Position numbers and translations under genes: made by a program. A stretch of DNA of 64,000 bases from Lewinellaceae bacterium (GTDB lineage Bacteria; Bacteroidota; Bacteroidia; Chitinophagales; Saprospiraceae): NCBI GenBank assembly GCA_020636325.1, contig JACJYC010000024.1:23865-87864 (forward strand), read 5' to 3'. Positions 1 to 8,420 of the stretch are shown one piece after another (position 1 is the first letter of the stretch; every line of letters begins with the position of its first letter). The notes below the pieces were generated by a model. It searched no databases and had not been told where the DNA came from. It saw only the letters and a list, made by a program, of their open reading frames with translations.

Positions 1-2
1 TG

Positions 3-572
3 TTCCGGATCGGAGATTCGCTTTACGGCGGATTTGCCGGCAGCGGGGAAATGTTCTCCTACGACCCCCTGCGCGATTCGGTAGTGGCGTTCGATTGCAA
101 ATTCCTGGACCGGCTGGATACCGTGAACTACATGATCCAGGCGCTGAGCCTGCCTGATTGGCCGAAAACCCTGGGACTGATCCGATACCTGACCGATAAG
201 GGGTTCCGGGTGAGCGCCATGTCCAAAGACTGCTTCAAGGGCGCTGAAAAGGGATACCTGATCTATTTTGAACCGCTGGTCACCGACAGCCTGGAGGCCC
301 GGCGTTTGGCCGACCTCTACGACCGGCGCCTGGAAAAGCTGGAAGAGGACTGGCCGCCGCCTATGATCGTTCCGCTGATCCCGAAGATCGATCCGGTTGC
401 CAAACGCGCAAAGGCGATAGCGGACTCCCTGTTGCGGGACTCCATCCGGCGCGTACAGCTCAGAAAGGATGCCTTGTGGCGGGATTCGCTCAGAAGGGAT
501 TCCATCCGGCGGGATTCCCTGAAAAAAGACGCCCTGAGCCGGGATACTTCCAAACGGCGGGCGCCTTTTTGA
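3..572 (+). CDS. Partial hypothetical protein with RDSLRRDS-type repeats (5' end outside window)
   Basis: The frame is open from the left edge, so the true start lies upstream; the first internal ATG is at 51. The visible 190 residues have a mixed N-terminal part with no family I recognise. Residues from about 140 to the end form a charged tail of five-residue units of the type (R/K)(R/K/L)DSL or RRDSI, repeated roughly eight times. Such a tail could be an extended helix or a low-complexity linker. Function is unknown. The gene ends 22 bp before a MITE-like element. Confidence 0.6.
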   Translation, partial: FRIGDSLYGGFAGSGEMFSYDPLRDSVVAFDCKFLDRLDTVNYMIQALSLPDWPKTLGLIRYLTDKGFRVSAMSKDCFKGAEKGYLIYFEPLVTDSLEARRLADLYDRRLEKLEEDWPPPMIVPLIPKIDPVAKRAKAIADSLLRDSIRRVQLRKDALWRDSLRRDSIRRDSLKKDALSRDTSKRRAPF

Positions 573-594
573 TGGAGTAAATTTGCAATTCAAT

Positions 595-705
595 GGGACC
601 GTTCAGAATTTTGTGTCAACAGAATTTTCAGCACGCGCAGCGTGTTGAAAATTAAAACTTTGCGTCTTTGCGTCTTGGCGCGAAAACACTATTTTGAACA
701 GTCCC
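595..705. mobile_element. 111-bp MITE-like element, copy 1, with 8-bp target duplication
   Basis: The ends are imperfect inverted repeats: GGGACCGTTCAGAAT on the left, and the reverse complement of the right end is GGGACTGTTCAAAAT. The octamer AATTCAAT occurs at 587-594 and again at 706-713, directly flanking the element, as expected for a target-site duplication. An internal hairpin at about 624-654 has a 14-bp stem around a GCA loop with one G.T pair. No coding capacity is present. The terminal sequence and 8-bp duplication resemble IS256-family elements, so a non-autonomous derivative is the likely reading; that family assignment is inference. A second copy of identical length lies at 21793-21903. 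Confidence 0.75.
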
Positions 706-740
706 AATTCAATTGCAGATTTACTAAAAAACACTTTAAC

Positions 741-1424
741 TCAAACTTTACCCACCTCAATCCGCTTCGCAAAATCCGCCGTCTCCTTCGCCAGCAACTC
801 CATAGTGTCTTCCTGGCTCATGCCCGAACTTTTCAGGGTTTTGAAGGAATGATCCCCGCTCTCGATCCTGACCAATTCTGCATTTTTAAGTTGCCCGCAA
901 ACCGAGGTGATGAGGTCGAAATCCGCCAGCGTGTCGCGCGTGCCTTGCAGGAACAATTGAGGTATCCGGATGTCCGGTAAATGGGCGGCCCGGTCCGTGC
1001 CCGGTTTTCCGGCGGGATGCAGCGGGAACCCGTAATAAACGACGCCTTTGACCCCGGTCAGCTCGCCCGCTGCGGCTACCTGGGAGGTCATCCTGCCGCC
1101 GAAGGATTTGCCGCCGGCCAGCAATGTTCGCCCTTCTGCGTATTTCGAAGCAGTCTTCAGGGCGGCCCTGATCACGGCGTGTGCTTTGGGCGGTCGGTCG
1201 GGGCCGCCGCCGTGTTCCATATAGGCAAAATTGTAGCGCAAAGTGCCCACCTTGCGGCCGGCCAGCCGTTGCGCCAGGTCCTCCATGAAGCTGTGCTCCA
1301 TACCGGCGCCGGCGCCGTGGCCCAATACCAAGAGGGCGAAAGCGTCTTCCGGCAGGATCAGCAACCCGGAAACCGTGCCGATTGCTTCGGAAACGTCGAT
1401 TTTCAGTCTTTGCGGTTTGAACAT
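741..1424 (-). CDS. Alpha/beta hydrolase, KANL3/Tex30-like
   Basis: A 227-residue cytoplasmic protein with no signal peptide. The oxyanion-hole motif HGAGAG is at 36-41, the nucleophile elbow GGKSFGGR has Ser107, and a plausible acid Asp164 (GTRDT) and base His192 (GDHSF) complete the triad. This pattern fits the small Tex30/KANL3-like branch of alpha/beta hydrolases (dienelactone hydrolase-like), usually annotated as hydrolase or esterase without a known substrate. It is co-oriented with the cytochrome lipoprotein upstream but separated from it by a perfect 40-bp palindrome, so it may be a separate transcription unit. Confidence 0.85.
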   Translation of the reverse strand: MFKPQRLKIDVSEAIGTVSGLLILPEDAFALLVLGHGAGAGMEHSFMEDLAQRLAGRKVGTLRYNFAYMEHGGGPDRPPKAHAVIRAALKTASKYAEGRTLLAGGKSFGGRMTSQVAAAGELTGVKGVVYYGFPLHPAGKPGTDRAAHLPDIRIPQLFLQGTRDTLADFDLITSVCGQLKNAELVRIESGDHSFKTLKSSGMSQEDTMELLAKETADFAKRIEVGKV

Positions 1425-1437
1425 GATTCGGCTTTTT

Positions 1438-1477
1438 AATTCCCGGGTTGCAGTCGGCCGACTGCAACCCGGGAATT
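1438..1477. repeat. Perfect 40-bp palindrome between two co-oriented genes
   Basis: Positions 1438-1457 are the exact reverse complement of 1458-1477, with no spacer; the centre reads GTCGGCCGAC. It sits 14 bp upstream of the alpha/beta hydrolase start and 14 bp downstream of the preceding stop. There is no clear T-tract on the transcribed strand, so a standard intrinsic terminator is not obvious. It could be a cruciform or RNA hairpin that terminates or insulates, or a protein-binding site. Confidence 0.8.
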
Positions 1478-1490
1478 TTGGATCAGTCAG

Positions 1491-3200
1491 TTATTGAAGC
1501 TTCGCCCGTTCGGCCGCCACTTCTTCCGCCGTCACCTCGCCCGCCTGGTTATCGAAGCTGCCCCGGATAAAGGTCAGCACGCCGGCGATCTGCTCATCCG
1601 ACAGGAAAGCGTGGGGCGCCATCGCGTTCTGGAATTTTTCTCCGTTGATCTCGATGGGCGCGTTCAACCCTTGCAGGACGACATTGATGAGCCGCGGTTT
1701 TTCACCCAGGACCCAATCCGTGCCTTTGAGCGGCGGGTTGAGGTTGGGTACGCCTCTGCCGTTGGCCATATGGCAGACCTTGCAGTACTGGTCATATACG
1801 GTTTTGCCCAGGGCCATAGCGCCGGTCAGGTCGGCGCTGCCGCTTGAATTGCCGGCATCAGCCGTCAGGTTTTCTACCGGTTTGCTGGTGATACCCGAGC
1901 CCTCGCCGTAATAATAGATCCGCCAAACCCGGCCTTGCTGGGAATCGGCTACGTAGAGCGACCCGTCGGGGCCTTCTGCCAGTCCGCAGGGGCGGTAGGT
2001 CGCGTCGCCGGTGCTGACGATCTGCTGCGGCCCGGGGAAGCCGTTGGCAAAGATCTCGTAGTCGCCGGTCGGCTTGCCGTCCTTCATGGGCACGAATGCC
2101 ACCAGGAAGCCGGCCTGCTCGAAATTGAGGCGGTTCCAGGAGCCGTGGAAAGCGATGAAAGCGCCGTTCTTGTATTTTTCGGGGAACATATTGCCCTTAT
2201 AAATCAGCACGTCATTGGGCGCCCAGTGGCCCGGGAATGCCACCAGCGGCGATTTGATGCCTTCGCAGCGGCCTTGCGTTTTGCCGTCGCCGCCGTATTC
2301 CGGGCAAAGCATTTTTTTGCCCTGGAACTGGTCGTAGTAGCAATACGGCCACCCGAAGTTGTCGTTTTCCTCCACCATCAGGAATTCCTCGGCCGGCATG
2401 TCGCGGCTTTGTTCGGGCGTATAGAGCTCCGGCCAGAAGCGGTGCAGGTCGTCGCGTCCGTGCTGCACGGCAAAGAGCTTGTCCACGTCGGGGTCCCAGG
2501 TCAGGCCGACCGTGTTCCGGATGCCGATCCCGTAAGGCGTTCCGTCGTTCTGGACCTGCCCGATCTTTTCGGCATTGAATTTCCAGATGGCGGCGCGGTA
2601 GGGCAATTCCGGACAGGGATCTTTGCCTTTGGAGCCCGGCGAACGCGGGGTTTCCTGGCAGGCATTGGTCCGCGAACCGATATTGGCGTAGATATTTCCT
2701 TTGCCGTCGAAAGTAAAGGATTTGGAGGAGTGGCCCTGCAGGGTGGAATCGGGAAAGGTGATGATGGTATCGATCTTGCTGTCGGGCATCATTTCCCCCG
2801 CTTTCAGGGCTGCCCGCATAATATACGTGGGAGAGGAGAAATACAGGTAACCCTTGTACTTTTTGACCTCGGTGCCGAAGGAGTTATCTGCAAAATATTC
2901 CGTGATATCCGCCTTGCCGTCGCCGGTGGTATCCCGCAGGATGGCGATGCCTTTATTGTTGTTGGACCGGATCAGGCGGACGTATACATCCCCGTTGTCA
3001 TTGACGAACAGGTGCCGGCCGCGGCCGAGGGTATCGGCTACAACAACGGCCCCGAAATCATCGGGCAGGTGAATGCCGCCCTGATCGGAGTCGGGGGTGG
3101 GCAGATCGGGTTGCTCCGCAAGTTGGGTTTTGCATCCCTGAAATGCGAAAAGCGCTGAAAGCAGGATCAGCGCGAACATGATGGGTGTTCTGGTTCTCAT
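1491..3200 (-). CDS. Sorbosone dehydrogenase-like lipoprotein with C-terminal cytochrome c
   Basis: A 569-residue protein with a lipoprotein signal peptide (lipobox FQGC, Cys23). The body reads as a six-bladed beta-propeller of the L-sorbosone/PQQ-dependent glucose dehydrogenase type. A C-terminal class I cytochrome c domain has CKVCH at 473-477 and a likely axial Met near 527 (NAMAPH). It is probably a membrane-anchored periplasmic or outer-membrane enzyme oxidising a sugar-like substrate and passing electrons to its haem. PQQ dependence is a family property and is not proven here. It is one of three haem-bearing dehydrogenase-like lipoproteins in this window. Confidence 0.85.
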   Translation of the reverse strand: MRTRTPIMFALILLSALFAFQGCKTQLAEQPDLPTPDSDQGGIHLPDDFGAVVVADTLGRGRHLFVNDNGDVYVRLIRSNNNKGIAILRDTTGDGKADITEYFADNSFGTEVKKYKGYLYFSSPTYIMRAALKAGEMMPDSKIDTIITFPDSTLQGHSSKSFTFDGKGNIYANIGSRTNACQETPRSPGSKGKDPCPELPYRAAIWKFNAEKIGQVQNDGTPYGIGIRNTVGLTWDPDVDKLFAVQHGRDDLHRFWPELYTPEQSRDMPAEEFLMVEENDNFGWPYCYYDQFQGKKMLCPEYGGDGKTQGRCEGIKSPLVAFPGHWAPNDVLIYKGNMFPEKYKNGAFIAFHGSWNRLNFEQAGFLVAFVPMKDGKPTGDYEIFANGFPGPQQIVSTGDATYRPCGLAEGPDGSLYVADSQQGRVWRIYYYGEGSGITSKPVENLTADAGNSSGSADLTGAMALGKTVYDQYCKVCHMANGRGVPNLNPPLKGTDWVLGEKPRLINVVLQGLNAPIEINGEKFQNAMAPHAFLSDEQIAGVLTFIRGSFDNQAGEVTAEEVAAERAKLQ

Positions 3201-3211
3201 TTTGTTATTGA

Positions 3212-3583
3212 TTATTCCGTTTCCGGTTTTCGGATTCTAAGTTGATGGGGTTCAAGTATCCATAGACAGCCTTTCGGATCATTTTTTGATAACTGATCTA
3301 ATAACAGGTTTGTCATGGTCTGCATGACCTCAAAGTTTGCAGGCCTGTTGGGGCGAACAACTATGATTCCATTTGTTTGATCGGCAGGAAATCGAATAAT
3401 GTTGGAAAAGTCCAGATCAAGGGTAATGAGACATCGGTTCTCCAGTTTACAAATATTGAAAATATCTTCATCCGGGGAGCCGGAAAGTTTTTCATCCAAT
3501 ACGGATTCTGCATCAAATCCGCGCTTTTTAAACTTTAAAGTTAATGATGGACTGAAATTTTCATCGAGCTTGAATCGCAACAT
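3212..3583 (-). CDS. DUF5615 PIN-like toxin
   Basis: A 123-residue protein with the DUF5615 pattern: an N-terminal KLDENFSP motif (Asp7, Glu8) and a central acidic TLDLDFSN motif (Asp56, Asp58), followed by a short C-terminal domain. DUF5615 proteins have a PIN-like fold and are usually paired with DUF433 proteins as a toxin-antitoxin module. Here the DUF433 gene lies immediately upstream, with its stop two bases from this ATG, so the two are almost certainly cotranscribed. RNase activity is a family inference. Confidence 0.85.
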   Translation of the reverse strand: MLRFKLDENFSPSLTLKFKKRGFDAESVLDEKLSGSPDEDIFNICKLENRCLITLDLDFSNIIRFPADQTNGIIVVRPNRPANFEVMQTMTNLLLDQLSKNDPKGCLWILEPHQLRIRKPETE

Positions 3584-3585
3584 TT

Positions 3586-3825
3586 TCAGGCTGCATTAAT
3601 CTTAATATCGACAAAATGCTCTTTTGACATAGCGGATCCGTAAGCAATACAAGCAAAAATATCTTCTTTCCGGATCTGCGGATACGCTTCGAGGATATTG
3701 TCCATACTTTCTCCCGCAGATAGATAATCGAGGATTAAGGAAACCCAGATCCGGGTGCCCTTAATACATGGCTTTCCGAAACAAACTTGCGGATTGACCG
3801 TGATTCTTTCAAGGAGTGGGTTCAT
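3586..3825 (-). CDS. DUF433 antitoxin
   Basis: A 79-residue protein covering the whole DUF433 domain: ITVNPQVCFGKPCIKGTRI near residues 8-26, then the helical segment with LILDYLSAG and the ILEAYPQI stretch. DUF433 proteins carry a helix-turn-helix-like fold and act as the antitoxin to DUF5615 proteins. The ATG at 3825 is preceded by a TATATTTG box at 3855-3862, so the pair probably has its own promoter. Confidence 0.85.
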   Translation of the reverse strand: MNPLLERITVNPQVCFGKPCIKGTRIWVSLILDYLSAGESMDNILEAYPQIRKEDIFACIAYGSAMSKEHFVDIKINAA

Positions 3826-3854
3826 AATAAAATAAAAATAAGGATGGTAAATAG

Positions 3855-3862
3855 CAAATATA
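3855..3862 (-). promoter_or_regulatory. -7 box TATATTTG for the DUF433/DUF5615 pair
   Basis: On the minus strand this reads TATATTTG, an exact match to the Bacteroidota -7 consensus TAnnTTTG, and it ends 29 bp before the antitoxin ATG. No TTTG -33 element is present at the usual spacing. Confidence 0.4.
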
Positions 3863-3949
3863 AGGATAGCAGCTTAAAACTTATTCCATCCGCATATTAA
3901 AACTGCAACCGGCCCGTAAAAGTTTCCAACATGAGCTGTACACGATCAT

Positions 3950-4786
3950 TTATCGTACCAGCAACAAATAAGCCGCCACATAAGGCAGCATAAAGATAAA
4001 CCCGTCGAAGCGGTCGAGCAGGCCGCCGTGGCCGGGCATGATGGTGCCCGAATCCTTGAGGTGCTGGCTGCGCTTGAGCATGGATTCCACCAGGTCGCCG
4101 AGCGTGCCGAAAACGATGATGATGGCGGCCAGTATCAGCCAGTTGGTCAGGGTAAGATCCTTGAAAAAATAAGCCAGAATAGCCGCAATTACAAATGTGA
4201 TCAACGCGCCGCCGATGGACCCCTCCCAGGTCTTTTTGGGGGAAATGCGTTGGAAAAGCGGCGTTTTCCCCCACCTGGATCCCGACAGGTAAGCGCCGGT
4301 GTCATTTGCCCAACTCAACAACAACAGCCCAAGCACGATGTCAGCATAGAAATGCTCCCCGTTGAACGCAATGAATTCCAGCAGCGAGAACGGCACGCCG
4401 ATATATACCATGCCCAGAATGACAAAGGCGATATTCACAAACGGTTTTTCCGACTGCGTATACAACTCATAGACGAAGGAAAGGAAAATGGCAGGCGCAA
4501 ACAGCAGGGAAGCGACCGCCAGAAAAGCTTCCCGGCTGCCGGCCAGCCCCAGTTGAAGGATCGTAGCCAGCACGATCGGCATCAACCCCAGCAGCATGCC
4601 CAAAAATTTCCGCAGCCGGTCGCGACGCGAGACCTTGTCCAGAACGATGCCGAAAAACTCCCACAGCGATATGGCTGCAATGATACCGAAAAGCAGCACA
4701 AAGGTCAGCCGACCACCATATAATCCTGCCAGCATTATGCCGACAAAAAATCCTGCGGTGATCATCCTTTTTATCAAACCTTCCAT
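3950..4786 (-). CDS. cdsA: Phosphatidate cytidylyltransferase
   Basis: A 278-residue polytopic membrane enzyme that makes CDP-diacylglycerol from phosphatidate and CTP for phospholipid synthesis. The CdsA signature is intact at about 235-261: S-x-L-K-R, then K-D-S-G, then P-G-H-G-G-L-L-D-R-F-D. Multiple hydrophobic segments fill the N-terminal two thirds. The start at 4786 (MEGLIKR) is preferred. The frame stays open upstream to 4927 only because it runs through a tandem intergenic array that would encode LTTYNLR-like repeats. Confidence 0.93.
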   Translation of the reverse strand: MEGLIKRMITAGFFVGIMLAGLYGGRLTFVLLFGIIAAISLWEFFGIVLDKVSRRDRLRKFLGMLLGLMPIVLATILQLGLAGSREAFLAVASLLFAPAIFLSFVYELYTQSEKPFVNIAFVILGMVYIGVPFSLLEFIAFNGEHFYADIVLGLLLLSWANDTGAYLSGSRWGKTPLFQRISPKKTWEGSIGGALITFVIAAILAYFFKDLTLTNWLILAAIIIVFGTLGDLVESMLKRSQHLKDSGTIMPGHGGLLDRFDGFIFMLPYVAAYLLLVR

Positions 4787-5115
4787 AGAAGTATCCTCAG
4801 TCGTAAGTTGTAAGTCGTAAGTTGTAAGTCGTAAGTTGTAAGTCGTAAGTCGTAAGTTGTAAGTCGTAAGTTGTAAGTCGTAAGTCAGGTAGTAAGGCGC
4901 CATTCCGCCTTTGCAACGGACGAACAACCATGAAACAGTGATCAGTTGTCAGGCTCCGCCCGCCGTAGCTTCAGCGAAGGAGGGGGGCAGTGGTCAGTCG
5001 GGTAGCTGAACGAAGTCGAAGCTACAACAACCGTCCCCCGTCCGACGAAGCCTTGGCGGAGTCGGGCCCCGTCCACCGTCCACCGAAGCCTTGGCGGAGT
5101 CGGGCCCCGTCTCCT
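4787..5115. repeat. Intergenic tandem arrays with embedded hairpins
   Basis: This 329-bp gap holds no gene. At 4799-4886 a direct array alternates GTCGTAA and GTTGTAA words. From 4928 to 5115 there are other word repeats (GTCCACC type) and at least two hairpins of the window-wide family: GCCGTAGCT/AGCGAAGG at 4962-4980 and GACGAAGCC-TT-GGCGGAGTC at 5044-5063. The second has an A:T pair where most copies have C:G. The right edge abuts the stop codon of the DUF1553 gene at 5116. Confidence 0.85.
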
Positions 5116-8100
5116 CTACCGTTTCACCATCACCGCATCCGCGTTCAATATCGTACTCGCCACCACGGTATTGGCCGCCAGCAGGGCCGGGTCAATGGCC
5201 GGATCAATCCCTGATTCTCCTGATCCAAGCCAGCCTTGCGCCTTTTCCGGATGGGCGGAAAATTTCTGGTATTCGGTTTTTTGCAATTCATTCAAAACCT
5301 GCATTTCTTCAGGCGCCGGCTGCCGCCCGGCAAGTTTCCGGAATGCGGTTTGAATGCCCGACTCCACGGTTTCAGCCCGGGAGATGGTCCCGCCCAATAC
5401 TTTGGCTGCTTCCACATAAACGGGGTCGTTCATCAGCACCAGGGCCTGCAGCGGCGTGCTGGTTTTTTGCCGCCTGACGGTGCACCGGTCCCGGGTCGGC
5501 GCGTCAAAGGTGGCCTGGGTGGGGTAGGGTACCGTGCGTTTCCAAATGGTATAGAGGCTGCGCCGGTACAGATCGGCTCCGCTGTCCTGCCGGTACGCCG
5601 CGCCGTTGATCTTCCACAGTCCGGGCGGCTGGTAAGGCCTCACGCTGGGGCCGCCGATTTTGTCCACCAGCAATCCTGAGGCTGCCAGGGCGTTATCCCG
5701 GAGCATTTCTGCTGTCAGCCGCAATGATGGACCGCGCGCCAGGAACCTGTTTTTGGGGTCTTCATGGGCTGCCCGGGAAGCGGCCCTGGAGGATTGCCGG
5801 TAGGTGGCCGACAGGACGATCAGCTTGGCCATCTGTTTGACATTCCAACCGGATTCCCGGAATTCCACCGCCAGCCAATCCAACAGCTCGGGGTGGGAAG
5901 GCATTTCGCCCTGGTTGCCGAAATCCTCCGAAGTACGCACGAGTCCGGCGCCGAAAAATTGCTGCCAGAGCCGGTTCACAGCCACCCGCGCCGTCAGCGG
6001 ATGATCGGGCAGAAACAGCCATTCCGCCAGTCCCAACCGGTTTTTGGGCAGGTCGGCCGGCATCGGCAAAATCCTTTCAGGCGTATCGGCGGAAACCGGG
6101 TCGCCGTACACATCGTATTGGCCGCGCACCAGGATATGGGCCTGGCGGGGCGCGGGCATTTCAGCCATGACCATGATCTGCCTGACCGTATCGGTGGTCT
6201 CGTTTCTGCGTCGCCGCAGATTTTGCAGATCCTTTTGCATTTGGGTTTGACCCGGTGCGGCATGGGCTGAATACCAGGTTTTCAAAAGGGTTTTGTCTTC
6301 AGCGGCAAGGTGTTCTGCCGGCTTGTTCAGCAGGTTTTGAAATGCGCCGGGGTCGAAAAGCTGCAAAACTTCCGCCGCTGCCAGCTCGCGGTCGAATACG
6401 GTAATCTCATCCACCACAGCGTCCTTGATGCCGATTCCCCGCCAGCGTGCGCCGATCTGGATGCCGGGTTCCGGTTGGCCCCCGAAGTGGAATTGAATGC
6501 TTTTGTACAACAGGTCGTTGTCCACTTTGGTAGGGAGCTCAACGCCGTTAAGGTATACTTTCAGCCCGGCGGCGGCGCTGGAGCCGTCGTAGGTCATGGC
6601 CAGGTGGATCCATTGGTTGCGGGGCGGGTTTTCGGCATACTCAATGATGGCATTGTACGGGGCAACATGCGCCATGAGCATTTCCAGCCGGTCGTTTTTG
6701 ATCGCCAGGTGGAAACCCCGGAAATTGTACAGCGCCGCTCCGATACCCTGATGGAAGATCACGCCGTTGTGGAGGCTGTCCGGCAAATTGACCCAGATCC
6801 CGACCGTAAATGGGGCGTCCCGTTCGAATGCGCCGACGCCGCCGAGGTCGAGCCAGGCGTCGCCGTCCATCAGCAGGCCATTGCCGTATTTACCCGGGAC
6901 CAGGACAGGAGCGATAAAGGCATTTACATCCTGCTGGCGCATCTCTCCCTGCTGGCGCGGGTTCAGCAGATTGGCGATCTGCGGCGAATTGAGGTCGAAA
7001 CGACCGATCAATCCGGCGGGGTAGGGGGTTGCCTTCAGAGCTGTTCTCTGATTGGCCAGCCAGGTTTCAAATGCCGGCTCAAGGTCGTTCTTCGCTTGTT
7101 CGATCCGGTTTTCGGCTGCTGCAATTTGCCGGTCGAGAAACCGGGCGATACTGTCAACCTTTTCGTCGGTCAGCAGCAGGGTAGGGGCGGGGAGGGCGTC
7201 GTCCCAACTGATCTGTCCGGCTTCTTTCACATTGTTGAAAAAACTGAACAGCTGGTAGTAATCCTTTTGGCTGACGGGGTCGAATTTGTGGTCATGGCAC
7301 CGGGCGCATTCCAGGGTGAGCCCCATAAAGGCCGTGCCGAGCGTATTGGTCCGGTCGGCCACGTATTCTACCCTGAACTCTTCCTCCACGATCCCACCTT
7401 CCATGTTTTGCTGGTGGTTGCGGTTGAAGCCGGTGGCCAGGATCTGATCCCGGGTGGGGTCGGGCAGCAGGTCGCCGGCCAGTTGCCACGTCACAAACCG
7501 GTCGTAGGGCATATTTTCATTGAAGGACCGGATCACCCAATCCCGCCAGGGCGACATATCCCGGTAACGATCAACGGTATAGCCGTGGGTGTCCGCAAAC
7601 CGGGCCAGGTCCATCCAGTCCGTGGCCATCCGTTCGCCGAAATGGGGAGAGGCCAGCAACCGGTCTACCGCTTTTTCGTAGGCATTTGGATCGGTGTCGG
7701 CCAGAAAGGCGTCGATCTCTTCCAGTGTCGGAGGCAAGCCTGTCAAGTCGAGGCTGACCCGCCGCAAAAGGGTTTCCTTGTCTGCCTCTTCGGCCTGTTG
7801 CCTGCTTTGCAGTTCGTTTTTTTGGAGAATGAAATAGTCGATGCCGTTTTTGGGCCAGGTTTTGTGGCTCACTTCGGGCAACTTAGGCCTTTCCGGCGGA
7901 ATGAGCGACCAAAGCGGTTTGTACACCGCACCCTGTTTGATCCAGCGGATCAGGATGGCTTTTTCCGCGGAGGACAGCACCAGATCGGATGCCGGCGGCG
8001 GCATCATCAATTCGGGGTCTTCGGTCAGGATCCTGCTGACCAGCTGACTGTGGCCGGTCTTGCCGGGTTTGACGGCAAAATACCCGGGATGCTCGGTCAG

Positions 8101-8328
8101 TTCAGCGTATGCGGATTCGGCCTGGTCGAGTCGCAAGCCGGCCTTTCGTTTGTTCGAATCGGGCCCGTGGCAGGAAAAGCACCGGTCGCTCAGGATCGGT
8201 TTGACGTGCAGGTTGAAATCAATTTTATCAGGCAGGGTCTCCATGGCCGATCTGACGTCGTCGGGCAATGAAGGCGAACAGGCAGTAATCAAACAAACGA
8301 TCGGCAACCAGAAAAGATGCTTTGACAT
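5116..8328 (-). CDS. PSCyt1-DUF1549-LamG-DUF1553 lipoprotein
   Basis: A 1070-residue lipoprotein (lipobox TAC, Cys17). Domains in order: planctomycete-type cytochrome c with CFSCH at 50-54; DUF1549 at about 160-370, containing a second CxxCH (CARCH, 341-345); a laminin-G/concanavalin-like domain at about 450-670; and DUF1553 in the last third. These architectures are abundant in Planctomycetes and are thought to act on polysaccharides or sulfated glycans at the surface, though no reaction is established. The start at 8328 (MSKHLFW) gives a proper signal peptide; the longer frame runs through repeat DNA and overlaps merR. Confidence 0.88.
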   Translation of the reverse strand: MSKHLFWLPIVCLITACSPSLPDDVRSAMETLPDKIDFNLHVKPILSDRCFSCHGPDSNKRKAGLRLDQAESAYAELTEHPGYFAVKPGKTGHSQLVSRILTEDPELMMPPPASDLVLSSAEKAILIRWIKQGAVYKPLWSLIPPERPKLPEVSHKTWPKNGIDYFILQKNELQSRQQAEEADKETLLRRVSLDLTGLPPTLEEIDAFLADTDPNAYEKAVDRLLASPHFGERMATDWMDLARFADTHGYTVDRYRDMSPWRDWVIRSFNENMPYDRFVTWQLAGDLLPDPTRDQILATGFNRNHQQNMEGGIVEEEFRVEYVADRTNTLGTAFMGLTLECARCHDHKFDPVSQKDYYQLFSFFNNVKEAGQISWDDALPAPTLLLTDEKVDSIARFLDRQIAAAENRIEQAKNDLEPAFETWLANQRTALKATPYPAGLIGRFDLNSPQIANLLNPRQQGEMRQQDVNAFIAPVLVPGKYGNGLLMDGDAWLDLGGVGAFERDAPFTVGIWVNLPDSLHNGVIFHQGIGAALYNFRGFHLAIKNDRLEMLMAHVAPYNAIIEYAENPPRNQWIHLAMTYDGSSAAAGLKVYLNGVELPTKVDNDLLYKSIQFHFGGQPEPGIQIGARWRGIGIKDAVVDEITVFDRELAAAEVLQLFDPGAFQNLLNKPAEHLAAEDKTLLKTWYSAHAAPGQTQMQKDLQNLRRRRNETTDTVRQIMVMAEMPAPRQAHILVRGQYDVYGDPVSADTPERILPMPADLPKNRLGLAEWLFLPDHPLTARVAVNRLWQQFFGAGLVRTSEDFGNQGEMPSHPELLDWLAVEFRESGWNVKQMAKLIVLSATYRQSSRAASRAAHEDPKNRFLARGPSLRLTAEMLRDNALAASGLLVDKIGGPSVRPYQPPGLWKINGAAYRQDSGADLYRRSLYTIWKRTVPYPTQATFDAPTRDRCTVRRQKTSTPLQALVLMNDPVYVEAAKVLGGTISRAETVESGIQTAFRKLAGRQPAPEEMQVLNELQKTEYQKFSAHPEKAQGWLGSGESGIDPAIDPALLAANTVVASTILNADAVMVKR

Positions 8329-8373
8329 GGCATGATAAATATCCTGAATTTCGATGGCTTTCGGCTGGCTTTC

Positions 8374-8420
8374 GGCGGACTTTAGTCCGCCGATAAGTCC
8401 GCCGATAAGTCCGCCGAATG
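8374..8420. repeat. Hairpin and short tandem repeat at the merR stop
   Basis: GGCGGAC-TTTA-GTCCGCC at 8374-8391 is a perfect 7-bp stem with a 4-base loop. It is followed by three GATAAGTCCGCC-like units to about 8417. The stop codon of merR (8382-8384) lies in the hairpin loop, and the repeats encode the gene's last residues (DLSADLSAD). Confidence 0.75.

Noticed and set aside
1935..3158. A 407-residue plus-strand frame
   Set aside because: It is the antisense of the cytochrome lipoprotein gene and has no recognisable domain. The same holds for the long plus-strand frames at 6310-8271 and 60309-61526.
4787..4927. A 47-residue N-terminal extension of CdsA with LTTYNLR repeats
   Set aside because: It is encoded by a word array that occurs elsewhere in non-coding gaps; the family N-terminus fits the ATG at 4786.
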